A stretch of DNA of 64,000 nt from contig NC_083338.1 of assembly GCF_019175385.1 (NCBI RefSeq), forward strand, positions 93,703,777 through 93,767,776, given 5' to 3'. How positions within the stretch are numbered: the first letter of the stretch is position 1; the number at the start of each line of letters is the position of its first letter. This stretch comes from Lycium barbarum. Taxonomy: Eukaryota; Streptophyta; Magnoliopsida; Solanales; Solanaceae. Below are positions 34,525 through 47,209 of the stretch, piece by piece. The notes under the pieces are model-generated. The model made no database searches, was not told where the DNA came from, and saw only the letters and a program-made list of their open reading frames with translations. The translations under genes were made by a program, and so were the position numbers.

Positions 34525-35859
34525 TGTTATGTCCCGTGTTTTCGTACAAATGGGAAATCGTGAAATAATTACGACTTGTGTGTTATAAGGACCTAATTTA
34601 AATTTTGTGAATATGACTATGTTGGTTGTGAAATCTTTGATGCTAAGACTTCGGGGAAGGCCGAGGGTAAATTTGGAATTTTGAAAATTAGTTTCGGGAA
34701 TTACAAAACGGGACTTTTAATGAATTGGGCCAAGGAAATTGAAATAAACATTTGGGCCCAAAGAGGTGGGGTGGCCGGCCACTAAGGCATGGTCCAAGCC
34801 CACTTTTAAAAGTCATGTGCTATGCACATGACCTCTAGTATGGATATATATCTATGTAACACTTAGAAATTATCAAGAAAATCACAAATCATTTCTTTGA
34901 GTCAAAAACCCCATTCGGCCGAACCATAGAAAAAAAGAAAAGAAAATTTTCCTAGCTTGTGTTGTGATCCAAAAACCTTGGGTTCTACATATTTGTGAAG
35001 TACTCAAGACGCTCTCCGACGTGGTATAAATAGTTTGGCACGAGGACGACGTTTTCGACAAGTCGGGTTTTCAAGAAAAGGTAAGAATTTTGCCCCTTTT
35101 ATGTTATAGAATTGATATGAATGTATTAAGAATTGGAAATAGACGAGAATCCCGTAATTTTAACGTAAATAGAAAGTCGTGGGTGTGTGTTTGTAGAGTG
35201 TTTGGCCGTGAGCCATAGAGAGAAAAATTGGTGTGAATTGATCTTGGCTAAGTTGGTATAATGTGTTGTTGTGATCCTTATATCGTAAATGATTGATTGT
35301 TGAATTAAATTGGCGGTGGAAAACGAATTCGGATATTATCGGAAAGTGTATATCCTTGGTACCTTTATGTATATCATTGTATATTTAGGGTGCTAGAGAC
35401 TTTAGATATGAACTTATAATGATGTTAATGAATTCGGAATGAAACGACGTGAGTTAGAATGTTCGTCGTGCACTTTTGATTGTTTTGAAGAATTATGGAA
35501 CATAATGGATTTTGGTGTAATTTCGGGTATGGCTTGGATTGTAGTTAGATTGTGATTGTATAAGTTTGAATGTGGAAATGAATCCAATTATGTAGATGTA
35601 GAATTGGAGTTTTGAAAGTTTGAATGGAAGTTGCCAATTTAGATAACAAAGTGGAATTTTGAAGCTAGAATGGCTTGATTGTTGTTTGTGTTGTTTGTTG
35701 ATGTGTGGGCTGTTGTTGTTGTTGTATTTTGAGCCGAGCTAAGTCTCGGGGATGTTAGATTTATAGGGGAAGTGCTGCCGAAATTTCGGTAGGCAAAAAT
35801 TGGAGTTAAAGGCATTTTTAAGCCTAAGAACCTCAATTGGTAACTTTGACCATTTGCAG

Positions 35860-35911
35860 ATTTTTGACGAAACGGGACTGGACTTTTGGAAGGGCTTACG
35901 ACGTCTGTGAG
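35860..35911 (+). other. Candidate leader mini-exon, element C
   Basis: The 52-nt segment lies between GACCATTTGCAG and GTATGTAAAGC. With the donor at 35081 and the acceptor-like GTTTGCAG at 37636-37643 it would give a three-exon leader that removes most of the LTR and the PBS from a gag-pol mRNA. Confidence 0.45.
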
Positions 35912-36884
35912 GTATGTAAAGCTTCCCAATTCTTTATTTGGCATATCGTAGTGTGTTAGTTGAATATGAGACCTTCCGGAGCATTTCTGCTCCTCGAAAC
36001 CCGATCCACAGGAAAGTTACTATTCATTCAATTCGATTGAAGCCTAAAGGCTCCCTTTTGGCTAGAATGCCATTATTCGTCCGAAACCTATCGAAATGTG
36101 GTCGGGTAACCTAGAAATGATTATGTATGACCTTTGGCATATTACTGCTCGAAAAAGAATATGTTCGCCACCTCACTTCGACTCGAGGTGGGTCCGCTAC
36201 CCCAAAATGCCTGATTTGCCCTTCGGGCCATCTTTGAGAATAGAGTTGAACGTACCACTTCTGATCTTTGGAACATCCTTCCACGGGGTATGTTTGGACT
36301 ATTCGATGCACTAATCCAGGTTTTGAACTATATGGACCATTTTGGAATCGTTTTGCAAAATGAAACCTTATGTCGACTAAGTATTCGACTATTTTGTAAT
36401 AGGATATGATTTATGAGTTTACTTTGTTTTGAATCACTATTTTGAAATACGATTTGCATTTGTTTGCTCACGACTCCGCTCGTGCCCTATTATGACTTCG
36501 TTCACCGGTTCCCGGGCCGGTTTTGATTCGTGCGTTGTATGATAAATTCGGCTGTATGCTGTGTTACGGTTCCCGAGGCTTCGCCATAGGGCCCGGTTCC
36601 GTTTGGAGTTATGCTGTGATATGGCTCGGGACGCGATACGCTCACCGATGATCGTGATTATGTTCGGAGATGTACGGAGATTTGAAACCTTCTGGTGTTA
36701 TGCTGTGTGTGGCGCCAGCGTCGGAGTGGAGATCACGTTCTTAAGCGTTTGCATGATTTTATTTGCATAAAACATATGTATATGATTTTGATACATATTT
36801 TGACATACCAGTTTGTACCCCACTTTGACATTTGATTTGCTTTCGGTTTTGATCTATAATTCTGTACTCCGTGCTTTACATACT

Positions 36885-36921
36885 CAGTACATATTTCGTA
36901 CTGACCCCCTTTCTTCGGGGG
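36885..36921 (+). promoter_or_regulatory. Conserved tandem LTR hairpins, element C 5' LTR
   Basis: CAGTAC/GTACTG, then CCCCC/GGGGG. An identical copy is at 44979-45015 in the 3' LTR. Confidence 0.7.
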
Positions 36922-37446
36922 CTGCGTTTTATGCCCGCAGGTGCAGATATCGGTGATCCTCCGCAGTAGGCTTCACTTCTTGCTATTCCGGAGTACTCTT
37001 ATCCGATCCGGAGTCCACTTTTGGTACAGACTCTTTTGTTTTGTATATATTTGGTATGTCTGACTATTTGGGTACGGCGGGGCCCTGTCTCGCCACATGT
37101 CTTTGTTTTGAGTTCGTAGAGGCCTGTAGTCATATATGTGGGGCGAGGGTCCTATGTGTTTATTGTCTGATTTTGCTTTCGGGTCTTAAAGCGGTCTGTT
37201 TGATATGATGGCCCCAAATGGCCCTTTTATATATATTTGTATTTTGACCGGCGATGTCTATTCCGCCGCTTTGTTTGAGTTTGATTTGATATGACCGCTT
37301 AAGACATATTTTCGATATAAATTATGTTTGATATAACTTCTTGAAAATTCTGAAATAAGTTTGGATTCGGAAATGAATATGCGATTTGGTCTGGGCACCC
37401 AGGTAGGGTGCCAGTCGCGGCCCACGGGGCTGGGTCGTGACAAAAG

Positions 37447-37458
37447 TGGTATCAGAGC
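37447..37458 (+). other. Primer-binding site of element C (initiator tRNA-Met)
   Basis: TGGTATCAGAGC, four bases after the LTR end. Confidence 0.92.
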
Positions 37459-37512
37459 GGTTTGTCCTCGGAATGTCTACAGGCCGTGTCTCGTAGAGTC
37501 TTGTTTATCGAT

Positions 37513-37527
37513 GTGTTGTGCACCACA
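37513..37527 (+). promoter_or_regulatory. Post-PBS hairpin with TGCA loop, element C
   Basis: GTGTTG-TGCA-CCACA lies about 55 nt after the PBS, as in B. The loop is self-complementary. Confidence 0.45.
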
Positions 37528-37645
37528 TCTATAAACGGGAAGCTACAGGGCATTTAGGATGTTACTTTCTTTGTAATCTTAGATCGTGCGATAGAGCTGT
37601 GCTAATAGGATGATTTTGATCTAACTCGCCTTCGTGTTTGCAGTG

Positions 37646-40600
37646 ATGCCTCCGAAGAAGGCAACGGCAGCCCAGAAGGGCAAGGCGAGGATTGGGGAGA
37701 CTAGCCAGGCACAGCGAGCTACCCGGGCTCGTGTATATGATTTGCCTGAGGATGTGCCACAGTCTGAGGGGTCTGCTACACCCCCACTAGTACAGCCTGG
37801 AGCAGGACCTTCAGCAGCTCCAGAGGTCCATGTACCCGCACCTGAGACTCCAGCTCCTCAGCCAGGGGCGGAGGATAGGACCCTGAGGGAGGCTGTACAG
37901 CTGTTGACTACACTGGTAGCAGGTCAGGCTCGCAGGCGCGGGCGGAGGGACGACGATGATGATGACAGACGGGACAGCCTGAGAGTTCGGGAGTTTTTGC
38001 TATGTGGCCCTCCATAGTTCTTCGGGTCTAAGCCCGACGAGGAACCCCACGACTTTATTCGGGGGATGCGACGCTCACTGGACTTGGTCAGGGCTTCAGA
38101 GACTGAGTCAGTTGAGCTAGCTTCGCACCGGCTTCGAGATGTGGCCACCCACTGGTACGAGACTTGGGAGCTGTCTAGAGGAGAGGGTGCCCCTCCAGCC
38201 ACTTGGGATCAGTTTGTGACAGCATTCACCCGCCACTTTTTGCCACCAGAGTTACGGCGGGCACGGGCTGATCGATTCTTACGTCTGCAGCAGAGGGGTC
38301 GGAGTGTTCGCGAGTATAACCTTGAGTTTGATTCTCTGGCCCGATATGCACCGGCCGTGGTAGCAGATATGTCCGATCGGATGCACAGATATGTTATGGG
38401 ATTGGACCGGTATTTGGTTGATAGTTGTATGGCAGTGTCATTGCAGGCAGACATGGACATTTCCCGGCTTCAGGCCTATGCGATGGGTATGGAGGACCGT
38501 CGCAGATCTGATCCTGCTGGCAGAGATCGAGACAGGAGGCCGCCCAAGAGGGCTAGATCCGTGGGTTATTCAGGGGATTCTCGAGGCGGACAGCCTCAGC
38601 AGCAGCAGCAGTCTGACAGATATTTTCCTCCCTCCGGCCGGGGTACTCAGTCAGGTAGCCGGAGATTCGATAGTACAGGACCGTCTGGGGCCGGTCAGAG
38701 CTCCAGAGTGGCAGGTTCACAGGTACCCAGGGGTCCCAGCCAGGCCAGACCACCCAGGCCCCGTTGTCCTCATTGCGGGAAGTCACATCCCGGGGAGTGT
38801 TACCGAGCGACGGGAGCTTGTTTTTCTTGTGGCGGTCAGGGCCACTTTATGAGAGATTGTCCATTGGCTAGCGGTTCTGGTAGTGCTGCTCAGCAGACAG
38901 GGTCAGCCGCCGGTTCTGCTTCTGCTCCATCAGTTGCACGCCCTGGAGGGCGAGGTATTTCAGCACCGGCAGGACGCGGTCGAGGCCGCGGTGGCACTTC
39001 AGGTTCTAGCGGTCCCTCGAACCGCATATATGCTTTGGCCAGCCGCCAAGATCAGGAGGCTTCGCCAAACGTCGTCACAGGTACATTGCTGGTTTTCTCC
39101 AGATCTGTATATGCATTGATTGACCCTGGTTCTACTTTATCGTATATTTCCCCGCTCGTTGCTAGTAAAATTGGGATAGTGTCTGAGCCTATAGAACCGT
39201 TTGAGGTAGCTACGCCAGTTGGGGATTTTATTGTAGCGAGACAGATTTATAAGGATTGTTCTGTGACCATTTATGATCGTAGCACTAAGGCTGATTTGGT
39301 AGAGTTAGACATGCTCGAGTTTGATGTCATTATGGGCATGGACTGGTTGTCTTCCTGTTATGCTAATGTCGACTGCCAGAAAAAGGTAGTCCGTTTTCAG
39401 TTTCCAGGGGAACCAGTCATAGAGTGGTTCGGATCTACTGCATCGCCGAGGGGTAAGTTTATTTCATACCTCAAGGCTAAGAAGATGATCCAGAAGGGTT
39501 ATATTTATCATTTGGTTCGTGTGCACGATACTGCCGCGGAGGTACCTACCCTTCAGTCTGTTCCGGTCGTCAGCGAGTTTCCAGATGTTTTTCCTGACGA
39601 GCTTCCTGGCCTTCCGCCTGAGCGGGAGATTGATTTTTCTATTGAGTTGATGCCAGATACGCAGCCTATATCTATTCCTCCGTACAGAATGGCACCAGCC
39701 GAGTTGAAGGAGTTGAAGGAGCAGCTGAAAGATTTGCTGGATAAGGGCTTTATTAGACCCAGCACCTCACCCTGGGGAGCGCCGGTGCTGTTTGTCAGAA
39801 AGAAAGACGGGTCATTGCGGATGTGTATCGACTACCGGCAGCTGAATAAGGTGACTGTTAAGAATAAATATCCCCTCCCCCGGATTGATGACTTGTTTGA
39901 CCAGCTGTAGGGTGCTAGACACTTTTCAAAGATAGATCTGCGTTCTGGTTATCATCAGGTGCGAGTACGGGAGTCAGATATCCCGAAGACTGCTTTCAGG
40001 ACTCGGTACGGGCATTATGAGTTCAGAGTTATGTCTTTCGGGCTGACTAATGCTCCAGCAGTATTTATGGATCTGATGAACCGGGTATTTCGGCCTTTCC
40101 TGGATATGTTTGTTATTGTGTTTATTGATGATATCCTGATTTACTCGCGATCAGTCGAGGAGCATTCAGATCATTTGAGGACGGTACTTGGCATCCTCCG
40201 TTAGCAGAAGTTATATGCTAAATTCTCTAAGTGTGAGTTCTGGTTGACTTCTGTGGCATTCTTGGGCCATATTGTCGGCGCAGATGGTATTCGGGTTGAC
40301 ACGCAGAAGATTGAGGCTGTGCAGAATTGGCCCAGGCCTACGACACCGACAGAGGTGCGTAGTTTTCTTGGATTGGCTGGGTATTACCGCAGGTTCGTGG
40401 AGGATTTCTCTTCTATTTCATCACCACTGACGAGGCTTACCCAGAAAGCAGCAAAATTCCAGTGGACAGATGCTTGCGAGCGCAGCTTTCAGATGCTGAA
40501 GGAGAGATTGATTACAGCACCAGTTTTGGCTCTTCCAGAGGGAGCTGACGGGTATGTTGTCTATTGTGACGCCTCTGGTATTGGGATAGGATGTGTATTG

Positions 40601-42509
40601 ATGCAGCACGGTCGAGTCATAGCCTATGCTTCCCGGCAGCTCAGACTGCACGAGAAAAACTATCCCACTCATGATCTTGAGTTGGCCGCGGTGATTCATG
40701 CTCTGAATAATTGGCGGCATTATTTATATGGGGTCCATGTTGATATCTATACGGACCATAAAAGTCTCCAGTATATTTTCAGACAGAAGGAACTAAATTT
40801 GCGGCAGCGGAGATGGCTTGAGTTACTAAAGGACTACGACGTTGATATTTTGTACCATCCGGGGAAAGCCAATGTGGTAGCTGATGCGCTTAGCCGCAAG
40901 TCCGTGGGCAGTCTGGCTGATGTTCCACCTGATAAGAGAGATTTGGTTCGTGATATTCATCAGCTGGCCAGCCTCGGAGTTCGTTTGGTGGATTCTGGAG
41001 ATTCTGGGATTTTTGTTCGTCTAGTTGCTGAGTCATCTATTATTCAGGAGGTAAAGCAGCGCCAGTTTGAGGATCCTCTTTTGATTCAGTACAGAGATGT
41101 GGCCCTTAATAAAGCAAAGACTCAGTTTGAGATCTCGCCTGACGGAGTATTATTATATGACGGCAGATTCTGTGTACCGGACGTTGCGGGCTTACGGCGG
41201 CAGATTATGGGCGAGGCCCATAATGCACGGTATTCTGTTCATCCTGGTTCCACTAAAATGTATCGGGACCTCAGGTGTTTGTATTGGTGGGACGGCATGA
41301 AGAAAGATATTGCTGAGTTTGTTAGTCAGTGCCCGAACTGCCAGCAAGTTAAGATCGAGCATCAGAAGCCCGGTGGATTATTGCAGGAGATGGAAATTCC
41401 AGCCTGGAAATGGGAGATGATTAATATGGATTTTGTTGTTGGATTACCGCGCACTCCACGCAGGTACGACTCTATCTGGGTTGTTGTTGACAGGCTGACG
41501 AAATCAGCCCATTTCCTTCCGGTTCGGACTACTTATTCGGCTGAGACTATGCCAGATTGTATATCAGAGAGATAGTCAGACTTCACGGAGTCCCGATATC
41601 TATTATTACTGACCGAGGTACCCAGTTTACAGCAAATTTCTGGAGGTCATTTCAGGAGGGATTAGGGACTCAGGTGAGTCTCAGTACAGCTTTTCACCCT
41701 CAGTCCGACGGGCAGGCCGAGCGCACTATTCAGACGCTCGAAGATATGTTGCGGGCCTGCGTTATTGATTTCAGGGGCAGCTGGGATGATCATTTGCCGC
41801 TTATTGAGTTTTCCTATAATAACAGTTATCACTCCAGCATTCAGATGGCTCCGTACGAGGCCTTTATGGCAGGAGATGCAGGTCTCCTATTGGCTGGTTT
41901 GACGTGGGGGAGACTAAGTTGATTGGGCCAGATGTAATCCAGGAGGCTGTAGATAAGGTAAAGCTTATTCGAGAACGATTATTGGCTGCTCAGAGTCGAC
42001 AGAAAGCTTATGCAGATAGACGACGTCGACCGTTAGAGTTCCGAATTGGCGACTGGGTATTCCTGAAGGTGTCGCCCATGAAGGGTGTCATGAGATTCGG
42101 TAAAAAGGGTAAGTTGATCCCCCGGTACATTGGACCGTATCAGATCGTGCGAAAGATAGGCGAGGTCGCCTATGAGCTAGACTTACCATCCGACTTGGAG
42201 GCTGTACACCCGGTGTTTCATGTGTCTATGTTGCGGAAATGCATTGGTGATCCTGCCAGGATATTCCCAGTTGACGACATTCAGGTGACGGAGCAGTTAT
42301 CTTATGACGAGCAGCCTGTATCTATTCTGGATCGACAGGTGCGGAGACTACGCACTAAAGAAGTGCCCTCCGTCAAAGTCCTGTGGCGCAACAATAATCG
42401 GGAGGAGATGACTTGGGAGGCGGAGGACGAGATGAAGAAGAAATATCCCCACTTGTTTCCGACATCCGCAGGTAATCTAGTTCCTTTTTCAGTTTGTTGT
42501 GTTGATTGA
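37646..42509 (+). pseudogene. gag-pol: Element C gag-pol polyprotein (Gag, PR, RT, RNase H, INT, chromodomain), five lesions
   Basis: The start is at MPPKKATAAQKGKA, just after an acceptor-like TTTGCAG. Gag holds [20 protein letters not shown] and [14 protein letters not shown] (38105-38290). Two zinc knuckles lie at 38765-38860 ([12 protein letters not shown], then [14 protein letters not shown]). Protease has [10 protein letters not shown] (Asp codon 39122-39124). RT has [20 protein letters not shown] and FIDDILIYS (about 40118-40144). RNase H has [19 protein letters not shown] and [13 protein letters not shown] has [34 protein letters not shown] and [10 protein letters not shown] chromodomain-like VKVLWRNNNREEMTWEAED closes it. 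Lesions: TAG at 38015-38017, 39908-39910 and 40202-40204, all where relatives suggest CAG (Gln), plus single-base deletions near 41545 and 41863. All else is one open frame. The family makes one Gag-Pol precursor. Confidence 0.93.
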
Positions 42510-42583
42510 TAAAATGAATTATGTATGTCATCATTAAAAAGGGACACTCCTGCCTTGATCATAAGACCTTATAAGACTAATCT

Positions 42584-42603
42584 AACATTCGGGGACGAAT
42601 GTT
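42584..42603 (+). promoter_or_regulatory. Perfect hairpin next to PPT, element C
   Basis: AACATTCG-GGGA-CGAATGTT. Only the loop differs (GGGA for AGGA) from A and B; the stem is unchanged. Confidence 0.75.
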
Positions 42604-42606
42604 CTT

Positions 42607-42619
42607 AAGGGGGGGAGAA
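42607..42619 (+). other. Polypurine tract of element C
   Basis: AAGGGGGGGAGAA lies directly before the 3' LTR TG. Confidence 0.88.
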
Positions 42620-45536
42620 TGTTATGTCCCGTGTTTTCGTACAATTGGAAATCGTGAAATAATTACGACTTGTGTGTTATAAGGACCTAATTTAAATTTT
42701 GTGAATATGACTATGTTGGTTGTGAAATCTTTGATGCTAAGACTTCGGGGAAGGCCGAGGGTAAATTTGGAATTTCGAAAATTAGTTTCGGGAATTACAA
42801 AACGGGACTTTTAATGAATTGGGCCAAGGAAATTGAAATAAACATTTGGGCCCAAAGAGGTGGGGTGGCCGGCCACTAAGGCATGGTCCAAGCCCACTTT
42901 TAAAAGTCATGTGCTATGCACATGACCTCTAGTATGGATATATATCTATGTAACACTTAGAAATTATCAAGAAAATCACAAATCATTTCTTTGAGTCAAA
43001 AACCCCATTCGGCCGAACCATAGAAAAAAAGAAAAGAAAATTTTCCTAGCTTGTGTTGTGATCCAAAAACCTTGGGTTCTACATATTTGTGAAGTACTCA
43101 AGACGCTCTCCGACGTGGTATAAATAGTTTGGCACGAGGACGACGTTTTCGACAAGTCGGGTTTTCAAGAAAAGGTAAGAATTTTGCCCCTTTTATGTTA
43201 TAGAATTGATATGAATGTATTAAGAATTGGAAATAGACGAGAATCCCGTAATTTTAACGTAAATAGAAAGTCGTGGGTGTGTGTTTGTAGAGTGTTTGGC
43301 CGTGAGCCATAGAGAGAAAAATTGGTGTGAATTGATCTTGGCTAAGTTGGTATAATGTGTTGTTGTGATCCTTATATCGTAAATGATTGATTGTTGAATT
43401 AAATTGGCAGTGGAAAACGAATTCGGATATTATCGGAAAGTGTATATCCTTGGTACCTTTATGTATATCATTGTATATTTAGGGTGCTAGAGACTTTAGA
43501 TATGAACTTATAATAATGTTAATGAATTCGGAATGAAACGACGTGAGTTAGAATGTTCGTCGTGCACTTTTGATTGTTTTGAAGAATTATGGAACATAAT
43601 GGATTTTGGTGTAATTTCGGGTATGGCTTGGATTGTAGTTAGATTGTGATTGTATAAGTTTGAATGTGGAAATGAATCCAATTATGTAGATGTAGAATTG
43701 GAGTTTTGAAAGTTTGAATGGAAGTTGCCAATTTAGATAACAAAGTGGAATTTTGAAGCTAGAATGGCTTGATTGTTGTTTGTGTTGTTTGTTGATGTGT
43801 GGGCTGTTGTTGTTGTTGTATTTTGAGCCGAGCTAAGTCTCGGGGATGTTAGATTTATAGGGGAAGTGCTGCCGAAATTTCGGTAGGCAAAAATTGGAGT
43901 TAAAGGCATTTTTAAGCCTAAGAACCTCAATTGGTAACTTTGACCATTTGCAGATTTTTGACGAAACGGGACTGGACTTTTGGAAGGGCTTACGACGTCT
44001 GTGAGGTATGTAAAGCTTCCCAATTCTTTATTTGGCATATCGTAGTGTGTTAGTTGAATATGAGACCTTCCGGAGCATTTCTGCTCCTCGAAACCCGATC
44101 CACAGGAAAGTTACTATTCATTCAATTCGATTGAAGCCTAAAGGCTCCCTTTTGGCTAGAATGCCATTATTCGTCCGAAACCTATCGAAATGTGGTCGGG
44201 TAACCTAGAAATGATTATGTATGACCTTTGGCATATTACTGCTCGAAAAAGAATATGTTCGCCACCTCACTTCGACTCGAGGTGGGTCCGCTACCCCAAA
44301 ATGCCCGATTTGCCCTTCGGGCCATCTTTGAGAATAGAGTTGAACGTACCACTTCTGATCTTTGGAACATCCTTCCACGGGGTATGTTTGGACTATTCGA
44401 TGCACTAATCCAGGTTTTGAACTATATGGACCATTTTGGAATCGTTTTGCAAAATGAAACCTTATGTCGACTAAGTATTCGACTATTTTGTAATAGGATA
44501 TGATTTATGAGTTTACTTTGTTTTGAATCACTATTTTGAAATACGATTTGCATTTGTTTGCTCACGACTCCGCTCGTGCCTTATTATGACTTCGTTCACC
44601 GGTTCCCGGGCCGGTTTTGATTCGTGCGCTGTATGATAAATTCGGCCGTATGCTGTGTTACGGTTCCCGAGGCTTCGCCATAGGGCCCGGTTCCGTTTGG
44701 AGTTATGCTGTGATATGGCTCGGGACGCGATACGCTCACCGATGATCGTGATTATGTTCGGAGATGTACGGAGATTTGAAACCTTCTGGTGTTATGCTGT
44801 GTGTGGCGCCAGCGTCGGAGTGGCGATCACGTTCTTAAGCGTTTGCATGATTTTATTTGCATAAAACATATGTATATGATTTTGATACAGATTTTGACAT
44901 ACCAGTTTGTACCCCACTTTGACATTTGATTTGCTTTCGGTTTTGATCTATAATTCTGTACTCCGTGCTTTACATACTCAGTACATATTTCGTACTGACC
45001 CCCTTTCTTCGGGGGCTGCGTTTTATGCCCGCAGGTGCAGATATCGGTGATCCTCCGCAGTAGGCTTCACTTCTTGCTATTCCGGAGTACTCTTATCCGA
45101 TCCGGAGTCCACTTTTGGTACAGACTCTTTTGTTTTGTATATATTTGGTATGTCTGACTATTTGGGTACGGCGGGGCCCTGTCTCGCCACATGTCTTTGT
45201 TTTGAGTTCGTAGAGGCCTGTAGTCATATATGTGGGGCGAGGGTCCTATGTGTTTATTGTCTGATTTTGCTTTCGGGTCTTAAAGCGGTCTGTTTGATAT
45301 GATGGCCCCAAATGGCCCTTTTATATATATTTGTATTTTGACCGGCGATGTCTATTCCGCCGCTTTGTTTGAGTTTGATTTGATATGACCGCTTAAGACA
45401 TATTTTCGATATAAATTATGTTTGATATAACTTCTTGAAAATTCTGAAATAAGTTTGGATTCGGAAATGAATATGCGATTTGGTCTGGGCACCCAGGTAG
45501 GGTGCCAGTCGCGGCCCACGGGGCTGGGTCGTGACA
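42620..45536 (+). repeat. Element C 3' LTR
   Basis: 2917 bp, almost identical to the 5' LTR; a handful of substitutions and one small indel by eye. Ends GGGTCGTGACA. Confidence 0.95.
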
Positions 45537-45748
45537 CCTTATCTCCGTAGTAGTAGAACCTATGGTTTTCTAGCCGGGTATGCCCTTGGAATAGAGACCC
45601 GAGCCCGAGTTTCGAGATAGAAAGTGTCTTACCCCGTGTACAAGAGTACCAGTATGCGTTTCGGGTAATTTACAGAGTTAGAAGTTGGCGAATCAAGTCG
45701 ATGCGATCGGAACAGAACCAGAAAACCTGCAGGACACTAGTCATCGTC

Positions 45749-45872
45749 GATGGGTCATCGACAGGTTCGACGGACCGTCGACGTACGGCGTCAATGGGAT
45801 TCCGCAGCCATGCATCTGCAGGCGCAGGTCAACGGGCAAGCGTGTCGACGGGCCGTCGACCCGCTCGTCGAA
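45749..45872. repeat. GTCGAC palindrome cassette, D 5' LTR
   Basis: Clustered GTCGAC, TCGACGG and CCGTCGAC words. The 3' LTR has a shortened, mutated copy (55940-56100). Same kind as in S4. Confidence 0.8.
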
Positions 45873-45903
45873 CCGGACCGCTGTAGCCTTTTTGGCTTCC
45901 AAG

Positions 45904-45911
45904 TATAAATA
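45904..45911 (+). promoter_or_regulatory. Putative TATA box of element D 5' LTR
   Basis: TATAAATA in CCAAGTATAAATATGTGGG, just after the GTCGAC cassette, shared with S4. The 3' LTR copy was deleted. Confidence 0.65.
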
Positions 45912-46462
45912 TGTGGGTCACGACTTCATTTCATATTTTCCTCCTTCAAAAAATCAGAAAACCTAAAATATTCTCTTCCAATATTTTCCATCATATTAGT
46001 GAAGATTTGACAAGACCCGGACCCCGTAAACCCGAGATGGTGAAGAAGAAAGGTTGCTTCTAGGGTTTCTTCAAGTTGTGGAGTTTAGGGAGTTGAAGTT
46101 GAAGTGATTCTTGGGATTCTTGACCCCTCAAGGTATGCAAATGATTTCCACCTTTGTATTTAAGTTGAGTATCAAGATTTTTACTGATTTTAAGTAAAGA
46201 GGGGGTAGTGATGAAAGTGGTAAGTTGATTAAAGACAAAATAGTAGCTTAGGGTTATTTTAGGAGATGATTGGGAATGGATTTGAATATATTTTGATATA
46301 TAAGTGTTGTTATGGTTGGTATTAAAGTGAATGAGGAGTTGAACGGTTGTTAAGCTTATGAGAGAAATGTTGTCCATGATTCGTTAAGCTCTCTCTGCAT
46401 CTAAAGGAGGTTAGTAAGTGAAGTGCATAGTCTAATGAAGGTCTATGCTATCTTAATTGTAG

Positions 46463-46509
46463 ATTTACAAGTCGAGAAGTAGGAGTCGGACGATTTGAGG
46501 TACGTCAAG
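46463..46509 (+). other. Candidate leader mini-exon, element D
   Basis: The 47-nt segment lies between TTAATTGTAG and GTATGTTAAGG. The presumed final acceptor is TGATTTCAG (47871-47879), three bases before the gag ATG. Confidence 0.4.
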
Positions 46510-47171
46510 GTATGTTAAGGCTATCTCTTCCTTCTTTTGGCATGATCCTATGACATGATCCAATAAGCGAGTCCATATTACTCTACTCTTAGAAGCATTA
46601 GAAGTATTTCGGTTTTTGACATTCATGCACCCCGTTATGATTATTCCTTCTGTTCATGGGTCCAGTTTTATGTATACAGTTATTCATGCATTACATTCAT
46701 TTATATATATATGTATGTTAACTCGTGACAAGAAGGCGTTATATACGCAAGTATTATATGTATATGGGGTATGGAAAGGAGTAGGTGTTATATACACATT
46801 ACCCCCTGATCAGTTGGTGCACTATGATGATGATATGAGAATCGAGCTGCAAATATCGCAACAATGAATATGATGATGGCCGCAGAGAGGCCGATATGAT
46901 ATGACAAAAGAGACAGGCGTTATATACGCGCATATCAGGATTTATATACGCACATATATACAGCTGTATGACATTCGTTGATAAACATGAGAATGCATAT
47001 TATGCGCCCACAGAGGCATTGTCAGTTATACAAGTTTGTGTAGATTCAGGCAGATACTAGTTCATACAAGTACATGCATTCAGTTATTTCAGCTTATGAG
47101 TTCAGATCTTATCCATGGTTCTCATGTGGGTATATATATATATATGATGTTGCTCTTATGCTTTACATGCT

Positions 47172-47209
47172 CAGTACATTATCCATACTGACTCCCTGTT
47201 GCTCGGGGG
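47172..47209 (+). promoter_or_regulatory. Conserved tandem LTR hairpins, element D 5' LTR
   Basis: CAGTAC/ATACTG (one mismatch here; GTACTG in the 3' LTR copies), then CTCCC/GGGGG with one G-U pair, then CTGCGTTCATGCCCGCAGG. Confidence 0.65.

Larger units (their letters stand above)
34525..37442 (+). repeat. Element C 5' LTR
   Basis: TGTTATGTCCCGTG to GGGTCGTGACA. It has GTGGCCGGCCAC (about 34769), a donor-like AAAAGGTAAGAATTTTG (GT 35081), a candidate mini-exon (35860-35911), tandem hairpins (36885-36921) and a third hairpin near 37078. No TATA box as clear as in A or D; a TATATATC stretch at about 34847 is the best candidate. Short open frames in it repeat identically in the 3' LTR and are not genes. 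Confidence 0.95.
34525..45536 (+). mobile_element. Element C: youngest, near-complete Tekay/Del-like chromovirus
   Basis: 5' LTR 34525-37442, PBS 37447-37458, gag-pol 37646-42509, PPT 42607-42619, 3' LTR 42620-45536, perfect TSD CCTTA (34520-34524 and 45537-45541). The LTRs (2918 and 2917 bp) differ at only about a dozen positions by eye. All domains are present in order: Gag, zinc knuckles, protease, RT, RNase H, INT, chromodomain. It is inserted 14 bp into the 5' LTR of D. Three TAG codons and two 1-nt deletions inactivate it. Confidence 0.95.

Noticed and set aside
36096..36314. Open frames in C LTRs repeated at 44190-44408
   Set aside because: They are identical only because the two LTRs are identical; they overlap non-coding LTR sequence on both strands and have no relatives in other LTRs.
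38066..42509. Endogenous pararetrovirus (caulimovirid) instead of retrotransposon
   Set aside because: Domain order RT-RNase H-INT-chromodomain, LTRs, TSDs and no movement-protein signature identify Ty3/gypsy chromoviruses.
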